Shown here one piece after another: positions 36,063-47,454 of a stretch of 64,000 nucleotides of DNA; within the stretch, counting starts at the first letter, position 1; each line of letters begins with the position of its first letter. Origin of the DNA: Edaphochlamys debaryana (taxonomy: Eukaryota; Chlorophyta; Chlorophyceae; Chlamydomonadales); assembly GCA_016858145.1 (NCBI GenBank), contig JAEHOE010000048.1:558001-622000 (forward strand), given 5' to 3'. Position numbers and translations under genes: made by a program. Under the pieces are notes generated by a model. That model searched no databases, was not told the DNA's origin, and was given only the letters and a program-made list of their open reading frames with translations.

Positions 36063-39000
36063 ATGCCCCCCCAGAAGAAGGCTGTGTTGGTTCCCGGGCA
36101 ACAGAGCATCGCGAGCTTCTTTTCTCGGCCGAGTAATAATGGCTCGGTCAGCCAGGGCAAATCGCAGCCGGCCGGAAGCGAGGGCGCAGCAACCACAGCA
36201 CAGGGCGCCGCAGGCCCCTCAGCTGCGGCCGGGGCAGTCCACCCTGCCAGCTCCAACGCCTCACAACCCGCGGGCTCTGTGAGCGGGCGCCCAGCTCCCA
36301 CCGGGGCCGGCCGTCCTCCCATGGCTCCGCCTGCCCCACGTCCCCGAGCGCCTCCGGGCAGCCCGGCAACCACTGTGGCCGCATCCCCGCGGATGCAGCA
36401 GGCATCCCGCCAGCGCTCTGCCGCTCTTCCGCCCGGACAGCAGACCCTAGCAGGCGTTGTCACTGGCCGCGCGCCGTCCTGCCCTCAGCCGGCCCATCCA
36501 CACATGAGCCAGCAAAGCCCTGCGGTGCCGGTACCTGCCTTCGCCATCCGGCTGGAGTACCTAGACGGAGGAGCACCCTCCAGCGTCCCGCCCGGGGCCG
36601 CGTCCCAGCCGGGACGGGACGGCCGCCGGCTCGTCAGGGCTGAGGTAGTCGGCATTCACGACACGGGCGATCCTCTGACCGCGCTGACCAGGTGGGAAGT
36701 CGCAAGTCCTTGGGGCAGTCCCCCAGTCCCTGTGCCAGTACCTGTACCTGTCCCGGTTGCGGGACGAGTTGGGGTTAGGCCCTGGATGCTATGCAGTGTG
36801 CATCGCCACACCGTCGGCTTCACGTACTCAACCTGTGCGCGATCTGGGTTGGTTGCTTGCAGGCATCAACGCATCATGAGCGAGCTGGCGCCGCCCACAG
36901 CTGACCTGTGCAACCACGGCAGGGGCTCGCCGGCCCCCGACCCACATGGCGGAGCAGCAGCCGCGGCCAGCGCAGCAGCGGCTGCCGCTGCCGAGCTAGG
37001 CCCCCCGGGCGGCGCGGTCCAGACCCCGAGAGCCGGGCCACCCGGTGTCCACGATGCCGCCGCCTCGGGTCTCGGCACAGCTGGAAGTGGGTGCATGGCA
37101 GCAGCGGGCGTACATGGCACCCGGTCGGCAACCCCGAGTGCCTCGACCCCGCGAGCGGACTGGCAGCAGCCCGACAGCACCCCTGGCTGGGGTACGGCCG
37201 GCTCCGGCACGCACGCCCCGCCCCGGCCTCAGCCGGTGGCGCAACGGACGGCAGGGCCAGAGCCCACCGCCGCGCCCACGCCCTTGTGGCAGCCGCAGGG
37301 CCCTTCTGTCGGAGGCTCGCAGCAGCCTCAGGGCCAGGGGAGCGCTGCGTGGCAGCAACCCGGCTGGCAAAATCACACCCCAGGGCCCCCTAATAACTGG
37401 TCGCAGCATCCGCAGGCGCCGGGGGCGCAGGGCCAGCAGCACCGGCACAGCGCTGCTACCGGAAGCTGGCAGGGGCAGCCGGGCTCAGCACAAGCTGGAG
37501 CAAGGCAGCCACAGTGGCCTACGCCTGGGCAGCAACAACCGGTGCCCAGCGGGGCCTGGCCGCAACCCCCTGGCAGGCAGCAGCAGGCGCAGAACCCCGG
37601 CAGCGCAGGCGGCTGGCAGCAGCCGCAAGCCCAGGGCCTTGCCCAGGGAGGGGGTCCACACTCGCACGGTCCCCACCACCCGGACTGGCAGCAGCCCCAC
37701 GGCCCTGGAGGCGGGCCCCAACAGCACCAGCAGGGGCCGGCCAACGCCGGCTGGCAGCGGCAGTCGGGGCCGGCCAACGGCGCATGGCAGCAGCCAGGGC
37801 CGGGGCCGGCCAACGGCATGGGGCAGCAGCCTCAGTCGGGGCCAGCAAACGGTGCGAGGCAGGCGCCCCAGCCCCAGGGCCCTGGCTACGGCGGCGGGCA
37901 GCCAAGCAGCGCTGGCAATGGAGCCTGGCCACAACCCACATGGGCTGGCAATGGCCTCGTGCAGCGACCGCAGGGGGGAGGGAGCGGCCAGTGGCCTCCG
38001 CCGCAGGGCCCTGTCGGTGCGCAACCGCCCTGGCAGGGGCCCCCGGGATCTGGGTCGGGGGCGGCTGGCAACCGGCACACCCCTGCCGGGGCTGGTCCAC
38101 CGCAGCAGGAGCCTTGGGGGCCGGCGACGCAGCGGTACACAGCCGCAGGGCCCACGCAGCCGCAGCCGCACGCCTGGCGGTCGTCCGGAGGGCCCACGCC
38201 AGGCCACTGCACGCCGCATGTAGGCGGCGGAGAGCCCGCTCCGCGCCCGCAGGCTGCGGTCCCGGTCATACCCTCCGGCGCACCGTCGTTCCTGGGCCCT
38301 TCAGCCGTTGCTGCCGCGGCAGCGGCGGCGGCCAATGCCGCGGCGGCTGGGGATGCCCCCCGCCCGCCGCCACCGTGGCTGTCTAAGCTGAACGAGGAGC
38401 AGCGGGCGGTGAGCGGGCGGGCGGGCAGGACGGATACCGAGTGCTGGATCACGGCGCATGGGCCACTAGCACTCGGCTCCATTAGGTTGCTGCCCTGCGC
38501 TTTCCAAGCGACCAGGTTGCATGCGCCTTAAACTGTTGAGCGCTGTCGTGCGCTGCAGGCCGCAACGGGTGATGCGGAGACGGCCAGAGTCATCATCGCC
38601 GGTGAGCCGGTTGAGCTGGTGTCGTAAGCCGAGTTGTGTTTGCTTTTCGGGGTTTCGCGCGCCGACGGGTCCTGACCACTGCCTTTCTGCATTCTTGGAC
38701 CGACCCCTGCAGGCGCTGGCACGGGCAAGACCACAACACTCATAACCCGCGTCGAGTACATGATCAAGGCCCTGCGCGTGCCTCCGTCAGAGATCCTGTA
38801 AGAGCTGCTATGTTCACGGCCATTGATGCCATCCTCTAGTGCAGCAGCTCGGGCTGGCAGAGCTGCGGGACTTGTCCCTAGGCGCCATGCCCTAAGTGCT
38901 GTGGGCCCGGGTCCTGCCTCTTGGCACTCCTCATCAGCCCCCGCCCAATGACCCACAACCTATCACTTCATGACCTGATCCCGGCAGGGTGATTACGTTC

Positions 39001-42000
39001 ACCAACAAGGCCGCGTCAGAGGTACGGTGTGTCAGTTATCCTGGGCCACTGTCTGGCGCAGGCTGGCTGCCCTCCCTGTGCACCCGATGGCGATATAAAT
39101 TGACAAGTAGAGTTGCGGCTGTGTGTCCCCTGACCGCAGGTACGGGAGCGCCTGGAGCGGGCAGGCGTCAACCCGCGGGGGCTCACGGCCGCCACCTTCC
39201 ACTCGTGGTGCTACAGCATCCTCCGCACCTACTTCAAGGTCAATACGCGGGCGGGGCCCGCTCTCGCTCCTTGCTGGTCGCACGGATGGCCATTGACGTT
39301 CATGGGTGATGCGGTATGCCGACGCGGTTGCCCCTGGCGCGTGTTGCCTGCAGACGGCGGGCTTTGCGCAGTGCCCGGTGGTGTGGACGGACAAGGACCT
39401 GAAGCGGGCCATCACCCTGGCCATCCGGTGCGCATGGGGTACCTTGAATTGTCGCTATCTCTCTCTGCTGACTCCACCCTGAGTTTGCCTCCACCACGAG
39501 TGCCTCCACCCTCTTTCCTCACCTCCAGATGAGCTAAGCATCCCCGCTCCTTGCCTGCTGCCTCAACCTTCCCCCGCTTCCGCCCACACTTCCCCACCCA
39601 GTCTGGCGAACCTGGAGCGCGGCAAGGTGGACTTCTGCGCATGGCTGGGCCTGGCGGGGGGCACCGATTGGGCCAGCATCTTCCGGGAGGCCGAGGCACG
39701 GCACCCAGACGTGTGGGCGAGGTGAGGGCGCACTTGCTCTTCCAAGGCTTGTGCTGGTCATGGCCCGGCCCGAGGAGTGTGCGGTTGGTGCTGTTGCAGG
39801 TGTGTGGAGGAGGCGCTCAAGCTGGAGGCCAAGGCGCTGCCCAAGAAGCGCAAAGCCAAGGCAAGTCAGGGCCCGTGTTTTGGGATCCGTGAAGAGGGCA
39901 CGCTGGGGCGGCTCATGCTGTTGCGCCGTACTAACCGTGCACCGCTGGCCTGCCTGCGGCTCCCTCTGCAGAAGCAGGATGCTGGCGCAGAGGCAGGGGC
40001 TGCGGCTGCGGCTGCGAGCGGCCCCGCGGCCAGTGGCGCTGCCAGCGCTCGCGGTGAGTCACCATGCCATTGCTAATGCTAGGACACCCTGGCCTCCATT
40101 CTGTATGTCCACGACACTGATGCACTGCATCCCTCCCTGCAGGTCCCAAGCGCCAGAGGAAGGGCGCCTCCGCCGCCACCTCTGCAGCGAGCTCAGCCGC
40201 CACCGCCACCACCACAGCCGCCGCCGGCCAGGCCCGACCCACATCGTCCACCGCGGGGACGGGTGCCCCTGCTTGGGCGCCGCGGCCGGGCGGGGCGGCT
40301 GCCGACCCGGGCGGCCCGAGCGCGGGGCCCGGTGTGGGCGCACCCGGCGCAGCGGAGGGTGCGGGCGCAAACGGCGGCGCCGCGGCTGACGGTGAGGCAG
40401 CGGCGGCGGCGCAGCAGCCCGCACCGCTGGAGCAGCGGATGCTGTACCGCGCGGAGTTCATCAAGCTCCTGTGAGTGACGCGCCCTGTGGTGATCTGGAG
40501 AGGTTCCTCTCTTTTGTCGGGGCAAAGCCTTAGCGACGTGGCTGTGCATGTCCTGGGTAATCACCACAGCCCAGCTTCACGTTATGCTCTTGTTGGCCCT
40601 CTTGTCGCCCCCCCCCCTCCGCCCTGCCCTGCCCAGCTACAAGCAGCTCCGCGACAAGCTTCACATCAAGGGCGAGGAGGAGCTGGGGGCGCGGCCCACC
40701 AAGAAGCAGGTCACCGAGGCCCTGGCCTGGCTCGACTGGTGGGGCCGCGGCCGCGTGGGCGGAGGTGGTGCAGTACACGACGTGTTCTGGAAAGCCCGTG
40801 GGGTTAGGCGATGCAACGCGTGCCATGGGTCTGGCGGTGCGGACAGGAGACACGGAGCTGACCCTCAAACTTGTGTGTTCGCACGCAGGTTCAAGCGCTC
40901 CGACCAGCACGCCATCGCTGAGTTCCCGCTGTGGGCGCCCATGTACCAGCAAGTCGGGGGATGACAGGGGCCCGGCCTGGGGGCCCGGGGTCGGGTGGGG
41001 GTTAGGGCGTCTCGTCGTAACACCGTTCCTGGCCCTCACCCACCAGCCCCTCGCCCGGCACGGATAACGGACCTCACGTCAGGGGCTTGCGCGCCTCGTC
41101 AACAAGCGCTTACCCACACCCGCCCCTCCCTCTTCCCCCTCCCCCGCCCCTGCTCTCCCCCTCAGCACCTACACCCACCTGCTCCGCTCCGCCAACGCGG
41201 TGGACTTCAACGACATGCTGCTGCTGGTGGGCGGGATGCTCAAGGACCACCGGTGGCTGTTGGAGCGGCTGCAGAAGAGGTGAGCGAGCCTGCGCTCCGC
41301 GCGTTGGAGAGGGAGTCGGGTCGTGGTTGGGCGCCTGGGTGCGGTGCAGTGGGGCTTGGGATGCTTGTTGGAGCACCGAACACGACGTACCAAAGCCTGG
41401 TTGCCCCTGGCCGCCCTGGCCCCTTCCTCAGGCACAAGTATGTGCTGGTGGACGAGTTCCAGGACTGCAGCATGATGCAGGTGGGCATGACGGGTTGCAA
41501 ATAGTAACCGGCAGTAAACCCGAAGGGGGCTTCCGAGGCACCCCTTCGATGGCCAGAGCAACGCGGATGAGCTTGACTGGGACCCATGTCCAAGGCTTCC
41601 AGCACATGAGGTCGACCGCCCACACGCCCGGACTCCCCCGCACAACGAGGCTCTCTGCCAAGAAGTTCTTATCGTGACGCGGACCCCTCCGCTCCCTTCC
41701 CCCGCCCCCACCCCCGACCCAGATCGAGATGGTGCAGCTGCTGTCCCGAGGCGAGGGCCGCGTGACGGTGGTGGGCGACGACGCTCAGTCCATCTACCGC
41801 TTCCGGGGCTCCCTGCCCGACGTGCTGCGGGTGGGGCGGGCTCTCGGCGTGGGCGCGAGCATTCTTTCAAGCGCTGCCGTTGTGAGGGAAGGAAGGGACC
41901 AAGCTAAAGAGAGGACAGATCCTCGCCCATGTACCCCCCCTCAGCTCTGTGACAGCCCACTTCTACCCGCCGCCTCCCTCCCCCTCCCCGCCCGAGCGAG

Positions 42001-45000
42001 CAGATCTTCCAGGACTGGAACCCGCAGGCCGGGCGCACATTGCTGGAGCTGAACTACCGCTCGGCGCCCAAAATCCTGGCCGTGGGGGAGGCCGTGCTCA
42101 AAGTGGGGCGGTGGGCGGGGGCGCTCAGATCACATCTGTCGACCGTATTCCAGGTTACACACACCGGTCTCCTGTAAGCTATGGCCGCTTCGCTGCGTCA
42201 GTAGAACTCAACCTCACCGCGTACCGCAGGACGGGAAGGGCGAGATGGCGGCGGGTGTGCTGCCCAAGACGCTGCGCCCGACCAAGCCCGACAACCCCAC
42301 CAAGGTGAGCCCCGCATGTCCAATAGAGCTTACATAGTATTTAACGAGGCCTGAGAAAGGCGGTTGCCGAACCTGCCGACGGAGCCTCAAGCGGACGGCG
42401 TGTGTACGGCATGTCCGCCTGTGCCCGCCCTTCCCCGCCACCAGGTGGTGTTCATCGAGGTGGGGGCGCCCGTGGACGAGGCGGAGGCCATCACTGCCGA
42501 GATCGAGCAGCTGCACAACGAGGTGGGGGCAGCGGAGGAGCAGGGCCGAGGGCGGCGCCAAGGGGACAATGAAGGGCAGGCCTTGCACGCTGACTGGTTG
42601 TCGATGGGGGCGCGCCGAGCTGACACACAGTGATGCCTACTGACCGAGCCCGAGTTTGTCTTGTGTGGCCTGCCGTACGCAGCACGACATGCCGTACAGC
42701 CACGTCGCCATCCTGCTGCGCTGCTTCAAGGTCGGCGGTGCCAAGACGCACACGGAGCTCCAGGCAAGCGCTCGGTGGCGGCATGCTCTCTCTAAACCCT
42801 CAAACCGTGACACCCCACCTGCTGCCACGCCCTTGCGCTCCCCCCTGGTGACACTCCACCCCTACCTCCCCTCCCCACCTGCCGCCCTCTCGCCCTCCGC
42901 AGAAGGCGCTGCGCTTCAAGGGCATTCCCTTTGTGCTGGTCCGCGACAAGAGCATCTTCGAGCGCGCAGAGGCGAGCCATAACGGGTTGAGAGCTTGGGG
43001 ACGGGGCCTTTGCACAGCGCACCCGCATGGTCTCACTGCATTCGCAGCCTGCCGCTCAGCTGACTCCAATGTATGGTCACCCAACGGCCCGCACCCCCCA
43101 CCCACATCCCCCCAGGTCCAGGACACCCTGGCCTACCTCCGCCTGGCGCTCAACCCCGCGGACGACTCGGCCTTCAGCCGCATCTACAACACGCCCCCGC
43201 GCCGCCTGGGCGACGTCAAGGCCAAGTTCATGTCGGGGCTGCTGAGCCTGCAGGCGAGCCGTCGTTGGCAACCCGGAGGTTGCTTCTGTCGGGGCTCCAG
43301 GGCGGATCTGGGCTGACCATTACTCGCCAAGACCCTGGTATCTTCACGGCTGGCTACCGGTCCCACAACTCACCCGGAGCCTGGCAGCTTCGGGTTTGGT
43401 CCTGACTTGCTATGCCTTCCTCTCTGGTGCAGGAGACGCTGGACCGGCGTCGGCAGGAGCGACTCGCCGGGGCGGGGCCCGAGCAGCGCTCGGCGCTCGA
43501 GCTGCGCCCGCCCGAACACAGCCTGTACGGCCTCTGCTGCATGCACCTGGCGGGCGCGGGGGACCCGGACGCAGTGGCGGAGGCGCGGGCGGCGCTGGGC
43601 GGGGGCGAGGGGCTGAGCACGCTTCACCGCAACGGCGTGCAGGAGCTGATCGAGGTGGGGATGGGTTGGTGGGTGGGTGGCTGGTAAAAGGTGCCGCTAC
43701 GGCGCGAACGTCTCCGCAGTGGCGGAGGCCGCTCGCCCATAGCTTGGCGCCACCGGTGCAGGGCACGCAATGCGTGATCAGCGTGTCACCGCATGCCACC
43801 CTCAACCCCCATCGTCCCATGTGCCCCCCACGACCGCCCACGTGTGCCGCCAGGTGGTGGAGCGGCTGCGGTCCGACCTTTGGCAGCTGGGGCCCGCGGG
43901 GGCCGTGGCCCGAGTGCTAGAGCTGACGGTGAGCCGCGGTAGCAGGAGCTTGGAAGCTCGCGTTGCTGTTCCCTGCCCCTTGGCGCCCCGCACGTGAGCC
44001 TAGTCCACCCTGAAGCTCCCGCTGATCTCTTCTTACCTCCCACCTTGATCGTTGCTATGCTGTCGTGCAGGGCTACGCCGCGTGGTGGTCAAAGCAGAAG
44101 CGCAACAAGGAGAACAAGGTGCGGCATTCGGACTAGTGTTGCATGGAAGGCGGGGCAAGCAGAGCAGTACAGCAGGAGCTAGTGCCAAGAGCCGACTGAC
44201 ACCTGCCGTGTCGTGGCTGATCGCACAGGCCGACAAAGCCGCCGAGGCGCTGGCCGTGAGCCCCGGCGGTGTGGCGCTCGCCAGCCGGGCGGCCACCGCC
44301 GATGCCCTGGGCAAGCAGGTGGGCGGAGGCGGCGGCGGGCAGACGTCGGCTTGAGTGATTTGAGCAACAGTACGTCAGCAATTCGACCTTCCGCATGCCT
44401 GCAGGAGGCCCCATCGGACTCTGACGACGATGACGAAGAGGACGCAGCCAAGCCGACGGGCCTGGTGGGTGTGCTTTGGCGTGACACGGCCGCAACCGTC
44501 CTGGTTGGCTTGCCTTTGTTCAGTTCACGTTACCTGCGTTGCTGTTCATGCGCTCACGCGCCCCAGTAAGCACACCATTGAGCACGTTCATGTACGCTGA
44601 CCCCTTCAACCCCTTTAGGCCTCCCCCGCCACGCCCAGCACGCCCCGTCGGCGTCGCACGGCAGGCCGGGGCGCCGCCCGGGAGGGCAGCGATGACGACA
44701 GCGACGATGACGACGACGACGACGGGGAAGACGAGGAGGCGGACGGCGAGGCGGCGGGCGAGGGGGCGGCGGATGACGATTCCCTGCTGCCGCCTCTGCC
44801 CCGAGGGCTGCGGGCTGAGCCCCGGCAGCTGAGCGACGCGGACCGGGTCATGCAGGGCGTCAGGTGCCTGTTCGAGGTGGGTGAGGCTGCTCGGCCCGGC
44901 ATGGGGCCGCGGCCAAGCGACTCCCACAGCCCTTGTCCTCCGTCCTTCGTTGAGGCTGAGCTTAACGTCTTGTCCCCCGCCTGCAGGAGGCCGGCCAGTT

Positions 45001-46865
45001 CGCGGCCCGCTGGCGGCCGCACGGGGAGCACGTGTTCCCTGCCCACACGGAGGAGCCGCCGCCGGAGCCCACGCCGGGCGCAGATCACCCCGGTGCCCCG
45101 CACGCAGCGGGCGCGGGCCCCGCCCCGGCCGCCGCGCAAGCCGCGCATGGGCAGGCGGAGCCCGTGCCGCCGCCTGCCGAGGCACCGCCCCCGCCCGAGC
45201 GCACCGGCGTGCCTGAGCTCTTCCAGCTGGCCGCCCGGGCCGTGCTGGAGCGCTTCGACGGCGAGGAGGTGCTGGTGAGCGCATGGTGCCAGCGGCCCCA
45301 ACTGCAACTGTTTTGCTCGTTTGTGACTTGCCCCGTCCCGCCCCCGCCGCCCCCGCAGGCCAAGCTCAACAGCGTGAGCCCCCGCACGGGCTTGCCCCTG
45401 GTGACCCCCTGTGTACTGGAGCAGCTGTACGGAGAGCACGGCCGAGGCCCCATGATCATGAGGGACTTCCTGGCGCACGTGGCGCTGTGTGACAGGTGCC
45501 GTACTAGATCAGGCGGATGGAGCCCAGGGGATGGGAGTGACCCATGGCTGGCGGCACGGGCGGGGAAGCCATGGGGTCGTGGCACTGGACACTAGACACC
45601 GGGCTCGGGGCCCCGACAATGTCCTCTCAACCTCAGCTCTGATCCCCGCATGCCACCCCCAGGGAGGTGGAGTCCGGCGGCGCAGGCGCGGCCGCGGGCT
45701 CGAGCGCCCGGCGGCCCTCGGTCACCATCAGTACGATACATGCCGCCAAGGGGCTCGAGTGGCCCACGGTGTTCGTCGCGCGCTGGGCCGACGGCTTCCT
45801 GCCCACCCTGGCGCGCATGAGCAAGGTGCGGAGGCAGATGCGGAGCGCGTGTGGACCACCCTACATGCATAATGCACCACGCTTCATCTGCTGACGGTGC
45901 CTCCACCCTTGCAAACGCACTGTTACTACGGCCCAGGCCGAGGAGGAGCTCCTGCAGTGCAAGGACCTGGGGGAGCGCAAGCAGGCCATCGAGCAGGACC
46001 GCGAGCTGCACGCGCAGGTGGGCGGTGCGGCGGTGGCCTCAAGCTGCAAGTACAGTGTCATGTGTGCCACAGTGGGCCTGGGGCAGTGAAGCTACCCACC
46101 GCCTGGGAATGGGCTCGTCTGCTGGTGGACAAGGAAACGGGTTACGGCTGCATGCGTTGACTGCAGGTGCAACGCGCCCTCCCTTCGCGCCCCCTCTACC
46201 CCCACGCGCAGGAGGAGCGGCGGCTGGCGCACGTGGCCGTCACTCGCGCCAAGGAGCGGCTGTACCTCACCTCGATACGGTGAGCAGCTGGCGTGCAGGC
46301 CTTGTGGAAGGCACTGCGGCAGGCAGCTTATGTAAAAGGTTCTCTAGCTGCCTCCGTGCTGCCTGCTGCGGGCTCCCGTTTGCTTCCCTGCGTACCGGTA
46401 CCGACGGCCTCCACTACCGACTGCCTCCGCTGTCCTCGCGTCCGCAGGGTGGTGTCTGGCTCCGGCAAGACGTGGCGCGTGGCGCCCTCCTCCATCCGCG
46501 TCCCGGCAGACCCAGACGTGCTCGAGCGCCGCACACTGCCGGTCAGCGAGGAGGAGACCAAGCTGCTGGAGCGGGCGGACCGCGACGAGGAGCGGGCGGA
46601 GATGTATGGCGGCGATTGGGGGCCTGGCGGAGGCGGCAGGGGAGGCCTGGGCGGGATGGGGGAGGCGGGAGCGGGCGCGGGAGGTGCCGGCGGGGGGCGA
46701 GGCCGTGGCTTCGCTGGGGGTGCTGCGGGGGGGTTCATGTGGGCAGGTGGGCTGGCAGGGCGGGGTCAGGGGCGGGGCGCGGGGCCGGCCGTCGCCGGGG
46801 GTGGAGGCGGGGGCCGCGGGCGTCAGCAGCCCGGAGCGCAGGGCCGGGGCCGTGGGCGCGGGTAG
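36063..46865 (+). CDS. SRS2: SRS2-like UvrD/Rep-family (SF1A) DNA helicase with N-terminal PIP box, 1993 aa
   Basis: Thirty-four exons: 36063-36691, 36863-38408, 38559-38601, 38713-38797, 38988-39021, 39140-39238, 39354-39427, 39602-39721, 39800-39860, 39972-40053, 40143-40470, 40637-40738, 40889-40948, 41166-41279, 41432-41480, 41723-41830, 42004-42102, 42230-42304, 42445-42522, 42683-42763, 42903-42971, 43116-43253, 43433-43654, 43854-43928, 44071-44118, 44229-44318, 44405-44464, 44619-44876, 44987-45274, 45359-45495, 45663-45825, 45937-46017, 46212-46279, 46448-46865. Residues 13-20, QQSIASFF, are a canonical PCNA-interacting motif. Residues 230-700 are Gln/Gly/Pro/Trp/Ala-rich. Helicase motifs: LNEEQRA (Q motif), AGAGTGKTTTL (Walker A), TFTNKAASEV (Ia), VLVDEFQDCS (II), VVGDDAQSIYRFRGS (III), LNYRSAPKIL (IV), STIHAAKGLEWPTVFV (V), VAVTRAKERLYL (VI). 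Basic patches PKKRKAK and GPKRQRKG may be nuclear signals; the tail is Gly/Arg-rich. Family role: 3'-5' helicase that strips recombinase at forks. Five introns start with GC. Confidence 0.9.
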
Positions 46866-47454
46866 CGGGGGGTTTGCGGGGGATTCCGAACCGCGCGCAC
46901 AGCTTGGCTCCAACACGAGAAGTGTGGGCTGCCAGAGATTGCCACCGTGGGTGTGGGCAGAAATTGGCCCTTGGAGTGGCGGGGACGGGAGAACGTAGAG
47001 CGGAGCTGGAGCTTGCCCGGAGTATGAGAGGTGAACGGAGGGCGGGTCCGGAGCCGGGGCGGGTGCGTGGTGCCGCGTGCTTGCCCGGCGGGACCGCGAC
47101 GCCGCCTAGCGCGAGCTCTCGCGTGAAACACTCGAACCTTGCTTGCTGAGAGGTCCTGACTATACCTGAGACGGGCTGGGGCCAATTGCTGTAAACACGA
47201 AATTCCGGTCAGGTCCGCGCCGGACGGGACGGGTTTACTGGCTTTGGGTGATCGCCCTTACGCTCCGTCGCGTACCCTAAGACGGCCACCCCCGGACGAG
47301 CCCACTCAGTAGGCAGCGCTACTCTATACTCACTTGCCATACCTAACTACCCCTGACGTAGCCATGAATTAGCAATTAGCAATGTGCGTCGACAGCCACC
47401 CGTACCCTCAAAACACCCTAGTCACGATTTAACGTAGAGAGCTATCAGTCCAAG
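46866..47454. other. Helicase 3'UTR and ABCG upstream region
   Basis: Both flanking genes are on the plus strand. The helicase transcript should end near 47210 after TGTAA at 47190-47194; the remaining 240 bases must hold the ABCG promoter and 5'UTR. No clear TATA box. Confidence 0.5.
47190..47194 (+). promoter_or_regulatory. TGTAA polyadenylation signal of the helicase gene
   Basis: TGTAA 325 nt after the helicase stop at 46865 and before the next gene on the same strand. Confidence 0.65.

Noticed and set aside
36692..36862. Reading the helicase N-terminus through 36692-36862
   Set aside because: The stretch is open but has a GT donor and CAG acceptor, is 171 nt (multiple of three), and encodes a PVPVPV run unlike its surroundings; treated as an intron, though retention would not break the frame.
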